From positions 1-64,000 of the forward strand of contig CAVCEE010000003.1 in the NCBI GenBank assembly GCA_963601185.1: a stretch of DNA of 64,000 nucleotides, in the 5' to 3' direction. The translations under genes were made by a program, and so were the position numbers. The notes beneath the pieces were generated by a model. That model saw only the letters and a program-made list of their open reading frames with translations. It was not told the origin of the DNA and did not search any database. Position 1 is the first letter of the stretch, and the number at the start of each line of letters is the position of its first letter. The stretch comes from Limisoma sp963601185. Lineage in GTDB: Bacteria > Bacteroidota > Bacteroidia > Bacteroidales > Muribaculaceae. Shown piece after piece: positions 33,905-42,338 of this stretch.

Positions 33905-34165
33905 CTATTCTTCGGAGTCGTCCGGGTCGGTGGCAGTGTATTCCTCTTCGTTTTGGCGGAGCATCTCAAGGGCTTTGTCGTAGTCGCGGCGGAACACAAG
34001 CACTTTTGCCTGTCCGATGCTCGATGCCGGCAGTGCATAGATGGTCGACATCAGTTCGTTGCTGATCATCGACTCGATGCCAATGTTGTCGAGTGCGCCC
34101 TTGATGATGTGGGCGAGGGCAAGGTCGAAAGAACCAAGTGTCACCAAATCGTCCGGTTTGTCCAT
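33905..34165 (-). CDS. DUF2007 domain protein (putative signal-transducing protein)
   Basis: 86 residues of the DUF2007 family: VTLGSFDLALAHIIKGALDNIGIESMISNE, then VLVFRRDYDKALEML. The family folds like a small ferredoxin-like/PII-like module and often is called a putative prokaryotic signal transducing protein; no biochemical role is established. The C-terminus is very acidic (EEYTATDPDDSEE). First gene of the DUF3078 cluster, with a -7 box 23 bp upstream. Confidence 0.8.
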   Translation of the reverse strand: MDKPDDLVTLGSFDLALAHIIKGALDNIGIESMISNELMSTIYALPASSIGQAKVLVFRRDYDKALEMLRQNEEEYTATDPDDSEE

Positions 34166-34188
34166 AGCATACTAATTTTCTTTTCTTG

Positions 34189-34196
34189 CAAAGTTA
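34189..34196 (-). promoter_or_regulatory. -7 element of the DUF2007-DUF3078 cluster
   Basis: The minus strand reads TAACTTTG 23 bp upstream of the DUF2007 ATG. A TTTG lies 22 bp further upstream (34222-34219), slightly wider than usual. Confidence 0.6.
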
Positions 34197-34230
34197 GCAT
34201 AAATCATTTGAAATTAATCAAATTCATCCT

Positions 34231-34269
34231 ACAAAAGAAAGCCGCAAGGCAATCACTGACTTGCGGCTT
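34231..34269 (-). terminator. Terminator after mltG
   Basis: AAGCCGCAAG (34239-34248) pairs perfectly with CTTGCGGCTT (34260-34269), 11-nt loop, followed on the minus strand by U-rich CUUUUGU. It lies 33 bp past the mltG stop. Confidence 0.85.
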
Positions 34270-34301
34270 CCATGGATGAGAACTAAAAATAATTGAAAAC
34301 T

Positions 34302-35345
34302 TTATTTTATGCCGCGCCGGTCAAGTTCCTGACGGTAGCGGTTGGCGTTCTGCTGGTGTTCGGCGTAGGATGCCGAGAAGTTGTGCGTGCCTGAGAAGTC
34401 TTCCTTGGCACACATGTAGATGTAGTCGTTCTTTGGCGCGTTGAGTACGGCGTCGAGCGTCGACTTCTCAGCCATACGGATCGGTCCCGGCGGCAGTCCG
34501 AAGACGTAGTAGGTGTTGTAGGGCGACGGGGTCTTGATATGCTCGAGGGTGATGCGCCTCAGGTTTACATCGCCTACAGCAAACTTGGCAGTCGGGTCGC
34601 TTTGCAGTTTCATGCCTTGGTCGAGGCGGTTGAGGTAGAGCCGTGCGATGGTCGGCTTTTCGGGCTTGTAGGCTGTTTCCGAGTCGACGATTGAGGCGAG
34701 CGTGGACACTTCAATCTCACTAAGTCCCAATTGTTTTGCCTTTTGTTTGCGCTCTGCTGTCCAGAACTGGTTGTAGGCATCGAGCAACTTGCCGAGGAGT
34801 TTTTCGGCACTGATTGACCAGTACACTTCATAGGTGTCGGGGATGCACATTGCTGGGATGGTTTGCGGTGTGAAACCCAGTTTGCTGCAGTATGCCGAGT
34901 CGGTCATCAGTGCTGCGACGGATTTCTTGTCGAGTGCCAGTTGGCGTGATGCATTTTCCGCAAATTCCTCGACCGTGCGCACGTTGTTGAATGTGAATTC
35001 GACTGGGGTCTGCGCGCCCGACGAGAGTTTGCGCCAGAGGGCAACGGCACTCATACCATCATCCACACGGTATGCGCCGATGCGCTTTGCAGGGTCGATG
35101 TCGCGCACCGACGAGAGCAGACTTATGCGGCTCGCCACGCCGCTGCCGAAATGGGCGGCGATGGTGTCGGTGAGTTGCTGCCGTGTCATGCCCGGACGCA
35201 CGTAGAGCATGCCGCCTTTGTCGGCTTTTGCCGAGAAGAGGGCAACAACCAACGACGTGCCGACCACAACAATGGCCAGCACGACACTGATAAGAATTTT
35301 ACTTTTCTTAGATAACGACTTCTTTGAAGTCTGTTGATTTTCCAT
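34302..35345 (-). CDS. mltG: Endolytic peptidoglycan transglycosylase MltG
   Basis: 347 residues. A short cytoplasmic tail and one membrane segment (ILISVVLAIVVVGTSLVVALFSA, about 16-38) anchor a periplasmic LysM-like region and the YceG/MltG lytic domain. The conserved ASIVDSETAY (catalytic Glu of the ET pair, about residue 220) and RLDQGMKLQSDPT, PSPYNTY, LPPGPI motifs are all seen. MltG cuts nascent glycan strands and ends their elongation. It follows the Asn/Pro-rich exported protein by 23 bp and is closed by a terminator. Confidence 0.93.
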   Translation of the reverse strand: MENQQTSKKSLSKKSKILISVVLAIVVVGTSLVVALFSAKADKGGMLYVRPGMTRQQLTDTIAAHFGSGVASRISLLSSVRDIDPAKRIGAYRVDDGMSAVALWRKLSSGAQTPVEFTFNNVRTVEEFAENASRQLALDKKSVAALMTDSAYCSKLGFTPQTIPAMCIPDTYEVYWSISAEKLLGKLLDAYNQFWTAERKQKAKQLGLSEIEVSTLASIVDSETAYKPEKPTIARLYLNRLDQGMKLQSDPTAKFAVGDVNLRRITLEHIKTPSPYNTYYVFGLPPGPIRMAEKSTLDAVLNAPKNDYIYMCAKEDFSGTHNFSASYAEHQQNANRYRQELDRRGIK

Positions 35346-35368
35346 ATTTGCTTATGATTCTTTTTAAC

Positions 35369-36301
35369 CTAATATCCGTAACTGAGTATGGTGTAGTAGC
35401 GAGGGTAGCCGCCGTCGGAAGTCATGTAGTCGTAGGCGAGCGACACGTAGTGGGTGCCGTTGCGGTCGTACCATGTTGCTTCGCGGTTTCCGTTGCTGAA
35501 GTTGGTCGTTGCCGGCAATCCGTATTGTGCGCAGAGCGTAGAGTAGAGATTGTCGTAGCGAGAGGTGTCGTAGCCGTAGGTCGACTGGTAGAGTCTTGCC
35601 GACTGCATGCCTCCTCCACTATAGATTACCACGCCGTCCTCCCACGAGTAGTTCATCTCATAGACGTTTCTCAAATACACCTCGTTATTGCTGTAGCCGT
35701 CGATATAGTATCCGTTGTGTTGGAGCGAGTTGATACTGATGTTGATGCTCGTGCCGAACGCCAATCCGAGGATTGAACTCAAGATTGGGGCTGATGAATA
35801 GGGGCGGAACGAAGTCGGCGGCACAGGGCAGTGGTACGGCGTGAATGTCGGTCGGTATGGACGTGACGGCGGAGGCGATGGTCGGAATCCGTGGTTACCT
35901 GGACGCTGTGTCGCTCCGGGATTGCCCGGTCTCACTGACGCTCCCGGGTTGCCGGGTCTTACGCCCCAGCCGGGATTGCCCGGCTGGTTGTGATGACCGT
36001 TGTCGTGGCGATTGTTCCAATTGTTGCCTGGGTTGCTTGGCTTGTTGTTGCTTGGGTTACTTGGCCGGTTGTTGCCAGGATTGCTCGGCTTGTTGTTGCC
36101 GGGATTGCTTGGTCGGTTATTGTTTGGCTGACTTGGTCGGTTGTTGTTCGATTGGTTGTTATTGTCAGGGCGTCGTCCGCCTGGGTTTCCTGTTGTCGTA
36201 GTCGAACCACCGCGATAGCCTGTATATTGTGCTGTCGCATTGAATGCCGGCATTGACAATGCCATTGCCAGCATGATTGTCAAATAGTTAATCCGTCTCA
36301 T
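35369..36301 (-). CDS. Exported protein with Asn/Pro/Gly repeat region
   Basis: 310 residues. A signal peptide (LTIMLAMALSMPAFNATAQ) is followed by a low-complexity stretch (about 30-140): repeated eight-residue units NN(R/K)PSNPG, then RPGNPG repeats. The C-terminal 150 residues form a possibly folded Tyr/Ser-rich domain (SSILGLAFGTSINISINSLQHNGYY, YYTILSYGY). Repeats of this type often form flexible linkers spanning the cell wall or linking domains. No named family recognised. Upstream of mltG by 23 bp, so an envelope role in step with glycan synthesis is plausible but unproven. A -7 box lies 36 bp upstream. Confidence 0.75.
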   Translation of the reverse strand: MRRINYLTIMLAMALSMPAFNATAQYTGYRGGSTTTTGNPGGRRPDNNNQSNNNRPSQPNNNRPSNPGNNKPSNPGNNRPSNPSNNKPSNPGNNWNNRHDNGHHNQPGNPGWGVRPGNPGASVRPGNPGATQRPGNHGFRPSPPPSRPYRPTFTPYHCPVPPTSFRPYSSAPILSSILGLAFGTSINISINSLQHNGYYIDGYSNNEVYLRNVYEMNYSWEDGVVIYSGGGMQSARLYQSTYGYDTSRYDNLYSTLCAQYGLPATTNFSNGNREATWYDRNGTHYVSLAYDYMTSDGGYPRYYTILSYGY

Positions 36302-36336
36302 AGTTCTCTATTTTTAGTTCTTTGAATCTTTGACTG

Positions 36337-36344
36337 CAAAGTTA
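36337..36344 (-). promoter_or_regulatory. -7 element upstream of the Asn/Pro-rich protein and mltG
   Basis: The minus strand reads TAACTTTG, 36 bp before the ATG at 36301. No -33 match at standard spacing. Confidence 0.5.
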
Positions 36345-36412
36345 GGAAAAGGTTTAACTAATGATTGTTAAAATGTTAATTTCTCATAGTCAATCGTACG
36401 TCGGAACGGTAA

Positions 36413-36443
36413 ACAAAAAAGCGCAGACCGAGGGACTGCGCTT
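36413..36443 (-). terminator. Terminator after rpiB
   Basis: AAGCGCAG (36419-36426) and CTGCGCTT (36436-36443) pair perfectly with a 9-nt loop and are followed on the minus strand by six U. It closes the antiporter-guaA-ABC-rpiB array. Confidence 0.85.
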
Positions 36444-36460
36444 TGGGGTGCTGAAATGCG

Positions 36461-36913
36461 TTATTTAGCCGGTATTTTGTCGATGCGGCGCTGATGGCGG
36501 CCGCCTTCAAAGTCTGTTCCGAGGAAGGTTTCGACCATCTTTACGGCTTCGTCATTGCTAACGAAGCGTCCCGGGAGGGCAAGCACGTTGGCGTTGTTGT
36601 GTTGGCGCGCGAGGGCGGCTACTTCGGGAATCCAGCAAAGTGCTGCACGGATACCTTGGTGCTTGTTGAGGGTCATGCTGATGCCTTCACCGCTGCCGCA
36701 CACGGCGATGCCGGGATAGCATTCGCCTTTTTCTACCGCCTCGGCGCACGGATGCGCAAAGTCGGGATAGTCGCAACTGTCGGTGGAGTGCGTGCCGAAG
36801 TCCTTGTAGGCGATGCCTTGCGATTCGAGATATGCCTTAATGGCTTCTTTGGTGTCAAATCCGGCGTGGTCGCTACAGAGGGCTACCGGACAGTTTGGTT
36901 TTAGAATACTCAT
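36461..36913 (-). CDS. rpiB: Ribose 5-phosphate isomerase B
   Basis: 150-residue RpiB/LacAB-fold isomerase interconverting ribulose 5-phosphate and ribose 5-phosphate. Motifs include CSDHAGFDTKE (phosphate and substrate binding), the catalytic cysteine in GIAVCGSGEGISM, and HNNANVLALPGRF. Full length. It is the last gene of the array and sits 10 bp after the ABC gene; the pentose phosphate product feeds GMP synthesis, for which guaA lies two genes upstream. Confidence 0.95.
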   Translation of the reverse strand: MSILKPNCPVALCSDHAGFDTKEAIKAYLESQGIAYKDFGTHSTDSCDYPDFAHPCAEAVEKGECYPGIAVCGSGEGISMTLNKHQGIRAALCWIPEVAALARQHNNANVLALPGRFVSNDEAVKMVETFLGTDFEGGRHQRRIDKIPAK

Positions 36914-36923
36914 TTCTGCGATT

Positions 36924-38336
36924 TTATTGATTGTTTCTTATTTTCTTGAGGATTTTGCGCTTGTCGACGCACTTTGGTATCTCGTTTTCATAGTGGGTTA
37001 CGTAAACGAGGGTCGTGACATCGCTGTCGGCAATCTGTTCGATGGCTTGCAGGGCAAGTGCTTTGTGCGACGCATCAAGTCCGTGCAGCGGCTCGTCGAG
37101 AATCAGCAGTTGCGGACGCTTGATGAGAGTGCGCACAAGCAGTGCAAGGCGTTGCTCGCCAGAGGAAAGTGTCGGAAACCGTCGGCTTGCGAGGTCGCCG
37201 ATGCCGAATGCGTCCATCCATTGCTGCGCCTCCTGCTTCTGCTCTTCGGTCAGCGGTTTGAAGAAGCCGGCAACCTCACGGAGACCCGATGCCACAACGG
37301 CAAGAGTGTCGGCGGCATCGCGGAAATAGAGGTGCATCTCGGGCGACAGGTAGCCGATGCGGCGCTTGATGTCCCAGATGGTTTCGCCAGTGCCTCGGCG
37401 GCGGTCGAAGATGCTGATATTGTTGCTGTACGACTGAGGGTTGTCGGCACACACGAGACTCAGTAGCGTGCTCTTGCCCGAACCGTTCTCGCCGAGCAGT
37501 GCCCAATGCTCTCCTTTGTTGACTCGCCAGTCAACGTGCTCGAGGATAGTGGTCTTGCCGTAAGCCACGCGGCAGTCGCGCAGTTCAAACGCAGCCTCAT
37601 AGTCCTCTCCTTCGTTGTGACGACCGGGGAGTGCATTCAGCGATAGTTGCGGGAACAGTGACTTTGCCGCAGCCTGCATATCGTCTACGCTGCCGGTGAT
37701 AGCCTGCCCGATGGTACGGTCGGCAATGGGGAGCATTGTCGAGGCAAAGGGCGGTATGTCGCTGGGATTGCAGAGCAAGAGCATCAGTGTCACGCCGTTT
37801 TCCGCCAGTTGCTGCAACAAGTCGTTGAGCAACTGACGCGACGGCGCGTCGAGACCGATATACGGGTTGTCGAGAATCAGAAGGTCGGGCAATTCCGTCA
37901 TCATATTCACGATGAGGAATTTCCGCAGTTCGCCGCTCGACAGAAAGTTGATGCGTTTGTGCTCAATCTCGTGGAGCGACAGCCGGGTGCAGAGGTCGTC
38001 CCATTGCTCGTGGGGCATACGTCCCTCCATCAGTTCGCCCACGGTAGGCATCTCGTCGTTCATCGACGCCTCGAAGCGTTGCTGGTAGTACGACTCCGTG
38101 CAGCCCGTGAGTGAATGGATGTCGGAAAACTCAATCTGCCGTACCTTCTTCGGCTCGGAGGAATAGCGGCATTTGGCAGTGACCGCCTTTGCCATCAGAG
38201 TCTTGCCCGAACCGTTTTCGCCCACCACAGCCACGGTGTCGCCGCGGCGGAGGCAGATGCCGTTGGGGTTCGCCACAGTCACGATGCCGCAGTTCAGCCG
38301 TGCGTCGTCAATCTTTATCAGTATATCTTTTTCCAC
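36924..38336 (-). CDS. ABC-type ATPase with two nucleotide-binding domains (ModF-like)
   Basis: 470 residues with two ATPase cassettes and no membrane part. Domain 1: Walker A GENGSGKT (about 37), signature LSSGELRKF, Walker B LLILDNP, where the catalytic Glu is replaced by Asn. Domain 2: GENGSGKST (about 278), LSSGEQRLAL, LLILDEP, intact. The arrangement resembles E. coli ModF/PhrA. Role unknown; ModF is linked to molybdate genes but none is nearby. The start is GTG at 38336, 3 bp after the guaA stop; no ATG is close. Confidence 0.8.
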   Translation of the reverse strand: MEKDILIKIDDARLNCGIVTVANPNGICLRRGDTVAVVGENGSGKTLMAKAVTAKCRYSSEPKKVRQIEFSDIHSLTGCTESYYQQRFEASMNDEMPTVGELMEGRMPHEQWDDLCTRLSLHEIEHKRINFLSSGELRKFLIVNMMTELPDLLILDNPYIGLDAPSRQLLNDLLQQLAENGVTLMLLLCNPSDIPPFASTMLPIADRTIGQAITGSVDDMQAAAKSLFPQLSLNALPGRHNEGEDYEAAFELRDCRVAYGKTTILEHVDWRVNKGEHWALLGENGSGKSTLLSLVCADNPQSYSNNISIFDRRRGTGETIWDIKRRIGYLSPEMHLYFRDAADTLAVVASGLREVAGFFKPLTEEQKQEAQQWMDAFGIGDLASRRFPTLSSGEQRLALLVRTLIKRPQLLILDEPLHGLDASHKALALQAIEQIADSDVTTLVYVTHYENEIPKCVDKRKILKKIRNNQ

Positions 38337-38339
38337 GAC

Positions 38340-39950
38340 CTATTCCCACTCGATTGTTGCCGGTGGCTTTGACGAGATGTCGTAGCATACGCGGTTCACA
38401 CCTTTCACCTTGTTGATGATTTCGTTCGACACCTTTGCCATAAATTCGTACGGCAGATGAGCCCAGTCGGCGGTCATAGCATCGGTACTCGTCACGGCGC
38501 GCAGTGCCACAGGATGCTCGTATGTGCGCTCGTCGCCCATCACGCCAACAGAGCGGACAGTGGACAGAAGTACGGTGCCGGCTTGCCATATCTGGTCGTA
38601 GAGCGACACCTCAATCTCGCCGTTCTTCATATCGGCAGGAACTCCGGCAGCAAGCACTCTGCGAGCCTCGTCGCCGCTGAGTTTCACCTTGAACTCGCGG
38701 AGTCCGCGGATATAGATGTCGTCGGCATCCTGAAGGATGCGCACTTTCTCCGGGGTGATGTCGCCGAGGATGCGCACTGCAAGTCCGGGACCCGGGAACG
38801 GATGGCGTGTGATGAGATGCTCAGGCATACCCAGCGAACGGCCTACGCGGCGCACCTCGTCCTTGAATAGCCATTTCAGCGGTTCGCAGAGTTGGAGGTT
38901 CATCTCCTTAGGAAGTCCGCCCACGTTGTGGTGACTCTTGATCACCTTGCCGGTGATGTTGAGGCTCTCGATGCGGTCGGGATATATAGTGCCTTGTGCG
39001 AGCCATTTTGCGCCAGTCTGCTTCTTTGCTTCGGCGTTGAACACCTCCACGAAGTCGCGGCCGATGATTTTGCGCTTCTGCTCCGGGTCGGTCACGCCGG
39101 CGAGGTCGCTGAAGAATTTCTCCGAAGCGTCGACGCCAATCACGTTGAGTCCGAGGCATTCATAGTCCTTCATCACGTCGCGGAACTCGTTTTTGCGGAG
39201 CATACCGTGGTCAACGAAGATGCAGGTGAGGTTTTTGCCGATGGCCTTGTTGAGGAGTACTGCCGCAACACTTGAATCTACGCCGCCTGAAAGTCCGAGG
39301 ATAACCTTGTCGTCGCCCACTTGCGCCTTGAGTTCGGCAACGGTGGTCTCTACAAACGAATCGGCGCTCCAGTCTTGTTTTGCGCCGCAGATGCCTACAA
39401 CGAAGTTCTTGAGCAGTAGAGTGCCCTCTTCGCTGTGGAACACTTCCGGATGGAACTGCACGCCCCATACCTTTTCGCCTTCAATCTGATAGGCTGCGAT
39501 GGCAACCTTGTCGGTCGATGCAATCACCTTGAATCCCTGTGGAATGGCTGTGATGGTGTCGCCGTGGCTCATCCACACTTGGGTGTTGTCGCTCAAGCCG
39601 GTGAGCAGGGCATTGTCCTTGTCCATTGTCGAAAGGTGTGCGCGTCCGTATTCGCGCGTGCCTGCCGGCTCAACCTTGCCGCCGTTGGCATAGGAGATGA
39701 ACTGTGCGCCGTAGCAGATGCCCAAAATAGGGTACTTGCCGCGGATTTCCGACAGGTCGATCTTGAATGCGCTCTCGTCGTAGACCGAGAACGGACTGCC
39801 GGAAAGAATCACGCCGATAACCGAGGGGTCGTCCTTCGGCATCTTGTTGTAAGGAACGATTTCGCAGTACACGTTCAACTCTCGCACGCGGCGACCGATG
39901 AGTTGGGTGGTTTGCGAACCGAAATCCAGAATGACTATTTTTTCGTGCAT
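38340..39950 (-). CDS. guaA: GMP synthase (glutamine-hydrolysing)
   Basis: 536-residue GuaA converting XMP to GMP. The class I amidotransferase domain (1-200) has the nucleophile Cys in LGICYGAQF (about 79) and the His/Glu of FHPEVFHSEEG; the ATP-pyrophosphatase domain has the PP-loop GLSGGVDSSV (about 222); the dimerisation domain ends in the conserved KPPATIEWE. Complete. It follows an antiporter gene by 13 bp and precedes the ABC gene by 3 bp. Confidence 0.97.
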   Translation of the reverse strand: MHEKIVILDFGSQTTQLIGRRVRELNVYCEIVPYNKMPKDDPSVIGVILSGSPFSVYDESAFKIDLSEIRGKYPILGICYGAQFISYANGGKVEPAGTREYGRAHLSTMDKDNALLTGLSDNTQVWMSHGDTITAIPQGFKVIASTDKVAIAAYQIEGEKVWGVQFHPEVFHSEEGTLLLKNFVVGICGAKQDWSADSFVETTVAELKAQVGDDKVILGLSGGVDSSVAAVLLNKAIGKNLTCIFVDHGMLRKNEFRDVMKDYECLGLNVIGVDASEKFFSDLAGVTDPEQKRKIIGRDFVEVFNAEAKKQTGAKWLAQGTIYPDRIESLNITGKVIKSHHNVGGLPKEMNLQLCEPLKWLFKDEVRRVGRSLGMPEHLITRHPFPGPGLAVRILGDITPEKVRILQDADDIYIRGLREFKVKLSGDEARRVLAAGVPADMKNGEIEVSLYDQIWQAGTVLLSTVRSVGVMGDERTYEHPVALRAVTSTDAMTADWAHLPYEFMAKVSNEIINKVKGVNRVCYDISSKPPATIEWE

Positions 39951-39963
39951 AATAAATGATTAA

Positions 39964-42312
39964 TTATGTATCTAAACAAAATTGTTTCATAAGTTGCTTG
40001 TTGCCCACAATCCAGATGTTGTCGCCGGCGCAGAGCACTGTGTCGGGCGTTGGCGGAGCAAATGTGCCGTCGGCTTTCTCCACCGACACGAGCATCGCAG
40101 AGTAGCGACCGCGGAGATCAAGGTCGGCAACGCGCTGTCTGGCGAGCGGCGACGATTCGGAGAGCGTTACGCTCGTAAACTCCATTTCGCCGCTTGTGGA
40201 GCGATGTGTCTGTGGTTTGCTCTCCACTTCGTTGATTAGAGCCTGTATCTGGTTGTCGGTGCCAATCACACCGATTGTGTCGCCCGGAAAGATGCGCATG
40301 TCGGCAGTAGGCACGGCTATGAGTTCTTCGCCGCGCTGTATGCTCGCCACGTTCACGCCGAAACGGCTGCCGATGCGCGCGTCAGCCAGCCTCTCGCCCA
40401 CAAACGGACAAGTGTAGCCGATGGGGATGTATGCAAGGTGCATATCGCTCACAAGGTTGTTGTTCTTGCCGCTGCGGCGGAGTTCTCGCTCGTGGAGGTT
40501 GTCGACAAAGGTCGACTCCAGGCGCGAGGTCTGCCGGCGCACTATCTTTGAGAAATAGATTCCCACGAAAATCAGCAGGGCTGTGCCCACCACAATCGAC
40601 ACGCTGTGGGAGGTGGTATCGAGCAGGAAGAACACGAGGAAGCCAAATGCAATCGACATTCTGACGGCGCGGATGGCGATGAACGGAGCATTGCTCTGCA
40701 CGCTGTGGCGCAACTTCTCGCGCTCCCACCGCTTCATACTCGGATAGCACAGTGCCAGCAGAAATGGCGACATTGCAACGAGTGTGGCAACGGTGGCTAT
40801 GCATGCGCCCCAAGTGTCACCCACAAGGCGGTCGGAGAATGGAAACAGCCATTTGGACGAAATCCACAGCACCGCCACGAGGAGTACGCTGTAGAGCAGC
40901 GTGCGCCAGATGTTGCGCCGTGCCACCTCTTTCCACAGGCTGCCGATTTCCGACTCGTTGCGCTTGGTCTGCTGGCTGTAGCGACTGAGCATATTGCTGA
41001 GCCACTGCGGCGTGTGGCTTTCCGCCCACGAGCATATCGGCTCTGACGATTTGATGAAATATGGCGTGAAGAAGGTGGTGATTACCGAGACGGAAACAAT
41101 GATAGGGTAGATGTTGTTGTCAATCACTCCGAGCGACATGCCCAGCGTGGCGATGATAAACGAGAACTCGCCAATCTGCGGCAGTGAGAGTCCTGACTGG
41201 AGGGCGATGTGCAACGGCTGGCCGCCAATGAGCATGCCCACTACGCCAAACACGAACTTGCCAACGATGACAATCAGCGAAAGCATCACGATAGGCAACC
41301 AGAACTCGCCAAGCACGTGGGGGTTGACCATCATGCCTACGGAGATGAAGAAAATCGCTCCGAAGAGGTCCTTCACCGGTGCGGTTATCTTCTCGATGCG
41401 TTCAGCCTCGCTCGTCCCGGCAAGGATTGAGCCCATAAGGAACGCTCCGAGGGCGGCGGAGAAGCCGGCATAGGTGGCAGTGATGACCATAAGGAAGCAC
41501 AGTCCGATGCAGAACACCAGCAGGAGTTCGTCGCTGAGGAATTTCCGCTGCCGGCTGATGAACGACGGTATGAGATACACGCCCACCACATACCAAAGCA
41601 CGAGGAAGAACGTGAGTTTGAGTACACTCCAAAGCAACTCGCTGCCGCTCACACTGTCGTTGATGGCTATCGATGACAGCAGTACCATGAGAATCACGGC
41701 TATAAGGTCTTCGACGATGAGCACGGCGAGCACCTGCGGCGCAAATTGCCGGTGGCGCATATTAAGGTCGTCGAGTGCTTTCATTATGATGGTTGTGGAC
41801 GACATTGACAGCATTCCGCCGAGGAAAAGGCTGCTTACAAACGAGAAGCCCATCAGTTTGCCCGACAGATAGCCGAGCACAATCATTCCGGTCACGGAAA
41901 ACAGAGTGGTGACGGTGGCGGAGCCGCCCACATTGATTAGTTTCTTGAAACTGAATTCCAGTCCGAGCGAGAACAGCAGGAAGATGATGCCGAGTTCCGC
42001 CCAAAATTCGATGTTGGCTTCGTGGAGCACCGTCGGGAAATAGCCGAAATGAGGCCCGACAAGAAAGCCCGCTACGATGTAGCCGAGCACTACCGGCTGT
42101 TTCAGCCGTTTGAAGATTACAGTAGCAATGCCGGCCACAATCAATATCAAAGCGAGGTCGGATATCAATCCAGTGGCGACATGCTCCTCGCCACTTTGGG
42201 TGGCGGTGTCGGCACTCGCCACGGTGGTGTGGGTCGCCGATTCCGTTGCCGTTGTCGTCGAGACCTCAGCGCGGAAGAAATTGTCAAGGGTTGGTAGGTT
42301 GATGAAATCCAT
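39964..42312 (-). CDS. CPA2-type cation:proton antiporter with tandem RCK-C domains (second copy)
   Basis: 782 residues. Residues 50-420 form a CPA2/KefB-like exchanger (VVLGYIVAGFLVGPHFGY, LLFSLGLEFSFKKL, VLAVLIVEDLIAV, QIGEFSFIIATLG). A second membrane portion (470-600) follows, then two RCK-C/TrkA-C-like modules (about 625-690 with GVNVASIQRG and 705-775 with VADLDLRGRYSAMLVSVEK). No RCK-N Rossmann fold is seen. It is a close paralogue of the next gene, 26 bp upstream, over its full length. Likely exports K+ or Na+ in exchange for protons; ion is unknown. Confidence 0.88.
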   Translation of the reverse strand: MDFINLPTLDNFFRAEVSTTTATESATHTTVASADTATQSGEEHVATGLISDLALILIVAGIATVIFKRLKQPVVLGYIVAGFLVGPHFGYFPTVLHEANIEFWAELGIIFLLFSLGLEFSFKKLINVGGSATVTTLFSVTGMIVLGYLSGKLMGFSFVSSLFLGGMLSMSSTTIIMKALDDLNMRHRQFAPQVLAVLIVEDLIAVILMVLLSSIAINDSVSGSELLWSVLKLTFFLVLWYVVGVYLIPSFISRQRKFLSDELLLVFCIGLCFLMVITATYAGFSAALGAFLMGSILAGTSEAERIEKITAPVKDLFGAIFFISVGMMVNPHVLGEFWLPIVMLSLIVIVGKFVFGVVGMLIGGQPLHIALQSGLSLPQIGEFSFIIATLGMSLGVIDNNIYPIIVSVSVITTFFTPYFIKSSEPICSWAESHTPQWLSNMLSRYSQQTKRNESEIGSLWKEVARRNIWRTLLYSVLLVAVLWISSKWLFPFSDRLVGDTWGACIATVATLVAMSPFLLALCYPSMKRWEREKLRHSVQSNAPFIAIRAVRMSIAFGFLVFFLLDTTSHSVSIVVGTALLIFVGIYFSKIVRRQTSRLESTFVDNLHERELRRSGKNNNLVSDMHLAYIPIGYTCPFVGERLADARIGSRFGVNVASIQRGEELIAVPTADMRIFPGDTIGVIGTDNQIQALINEVESKPQTHRSTSGEMEFTSVTLSESSPLARQRVADLDLRGRYSAMLVSVEKADGTFAPPTPDTVLCAGDNIWIVGNKQLMKQFCLDT

Positions 42313-42338
42313 GTAAAACTACTGTTGTTATTCTTGTT

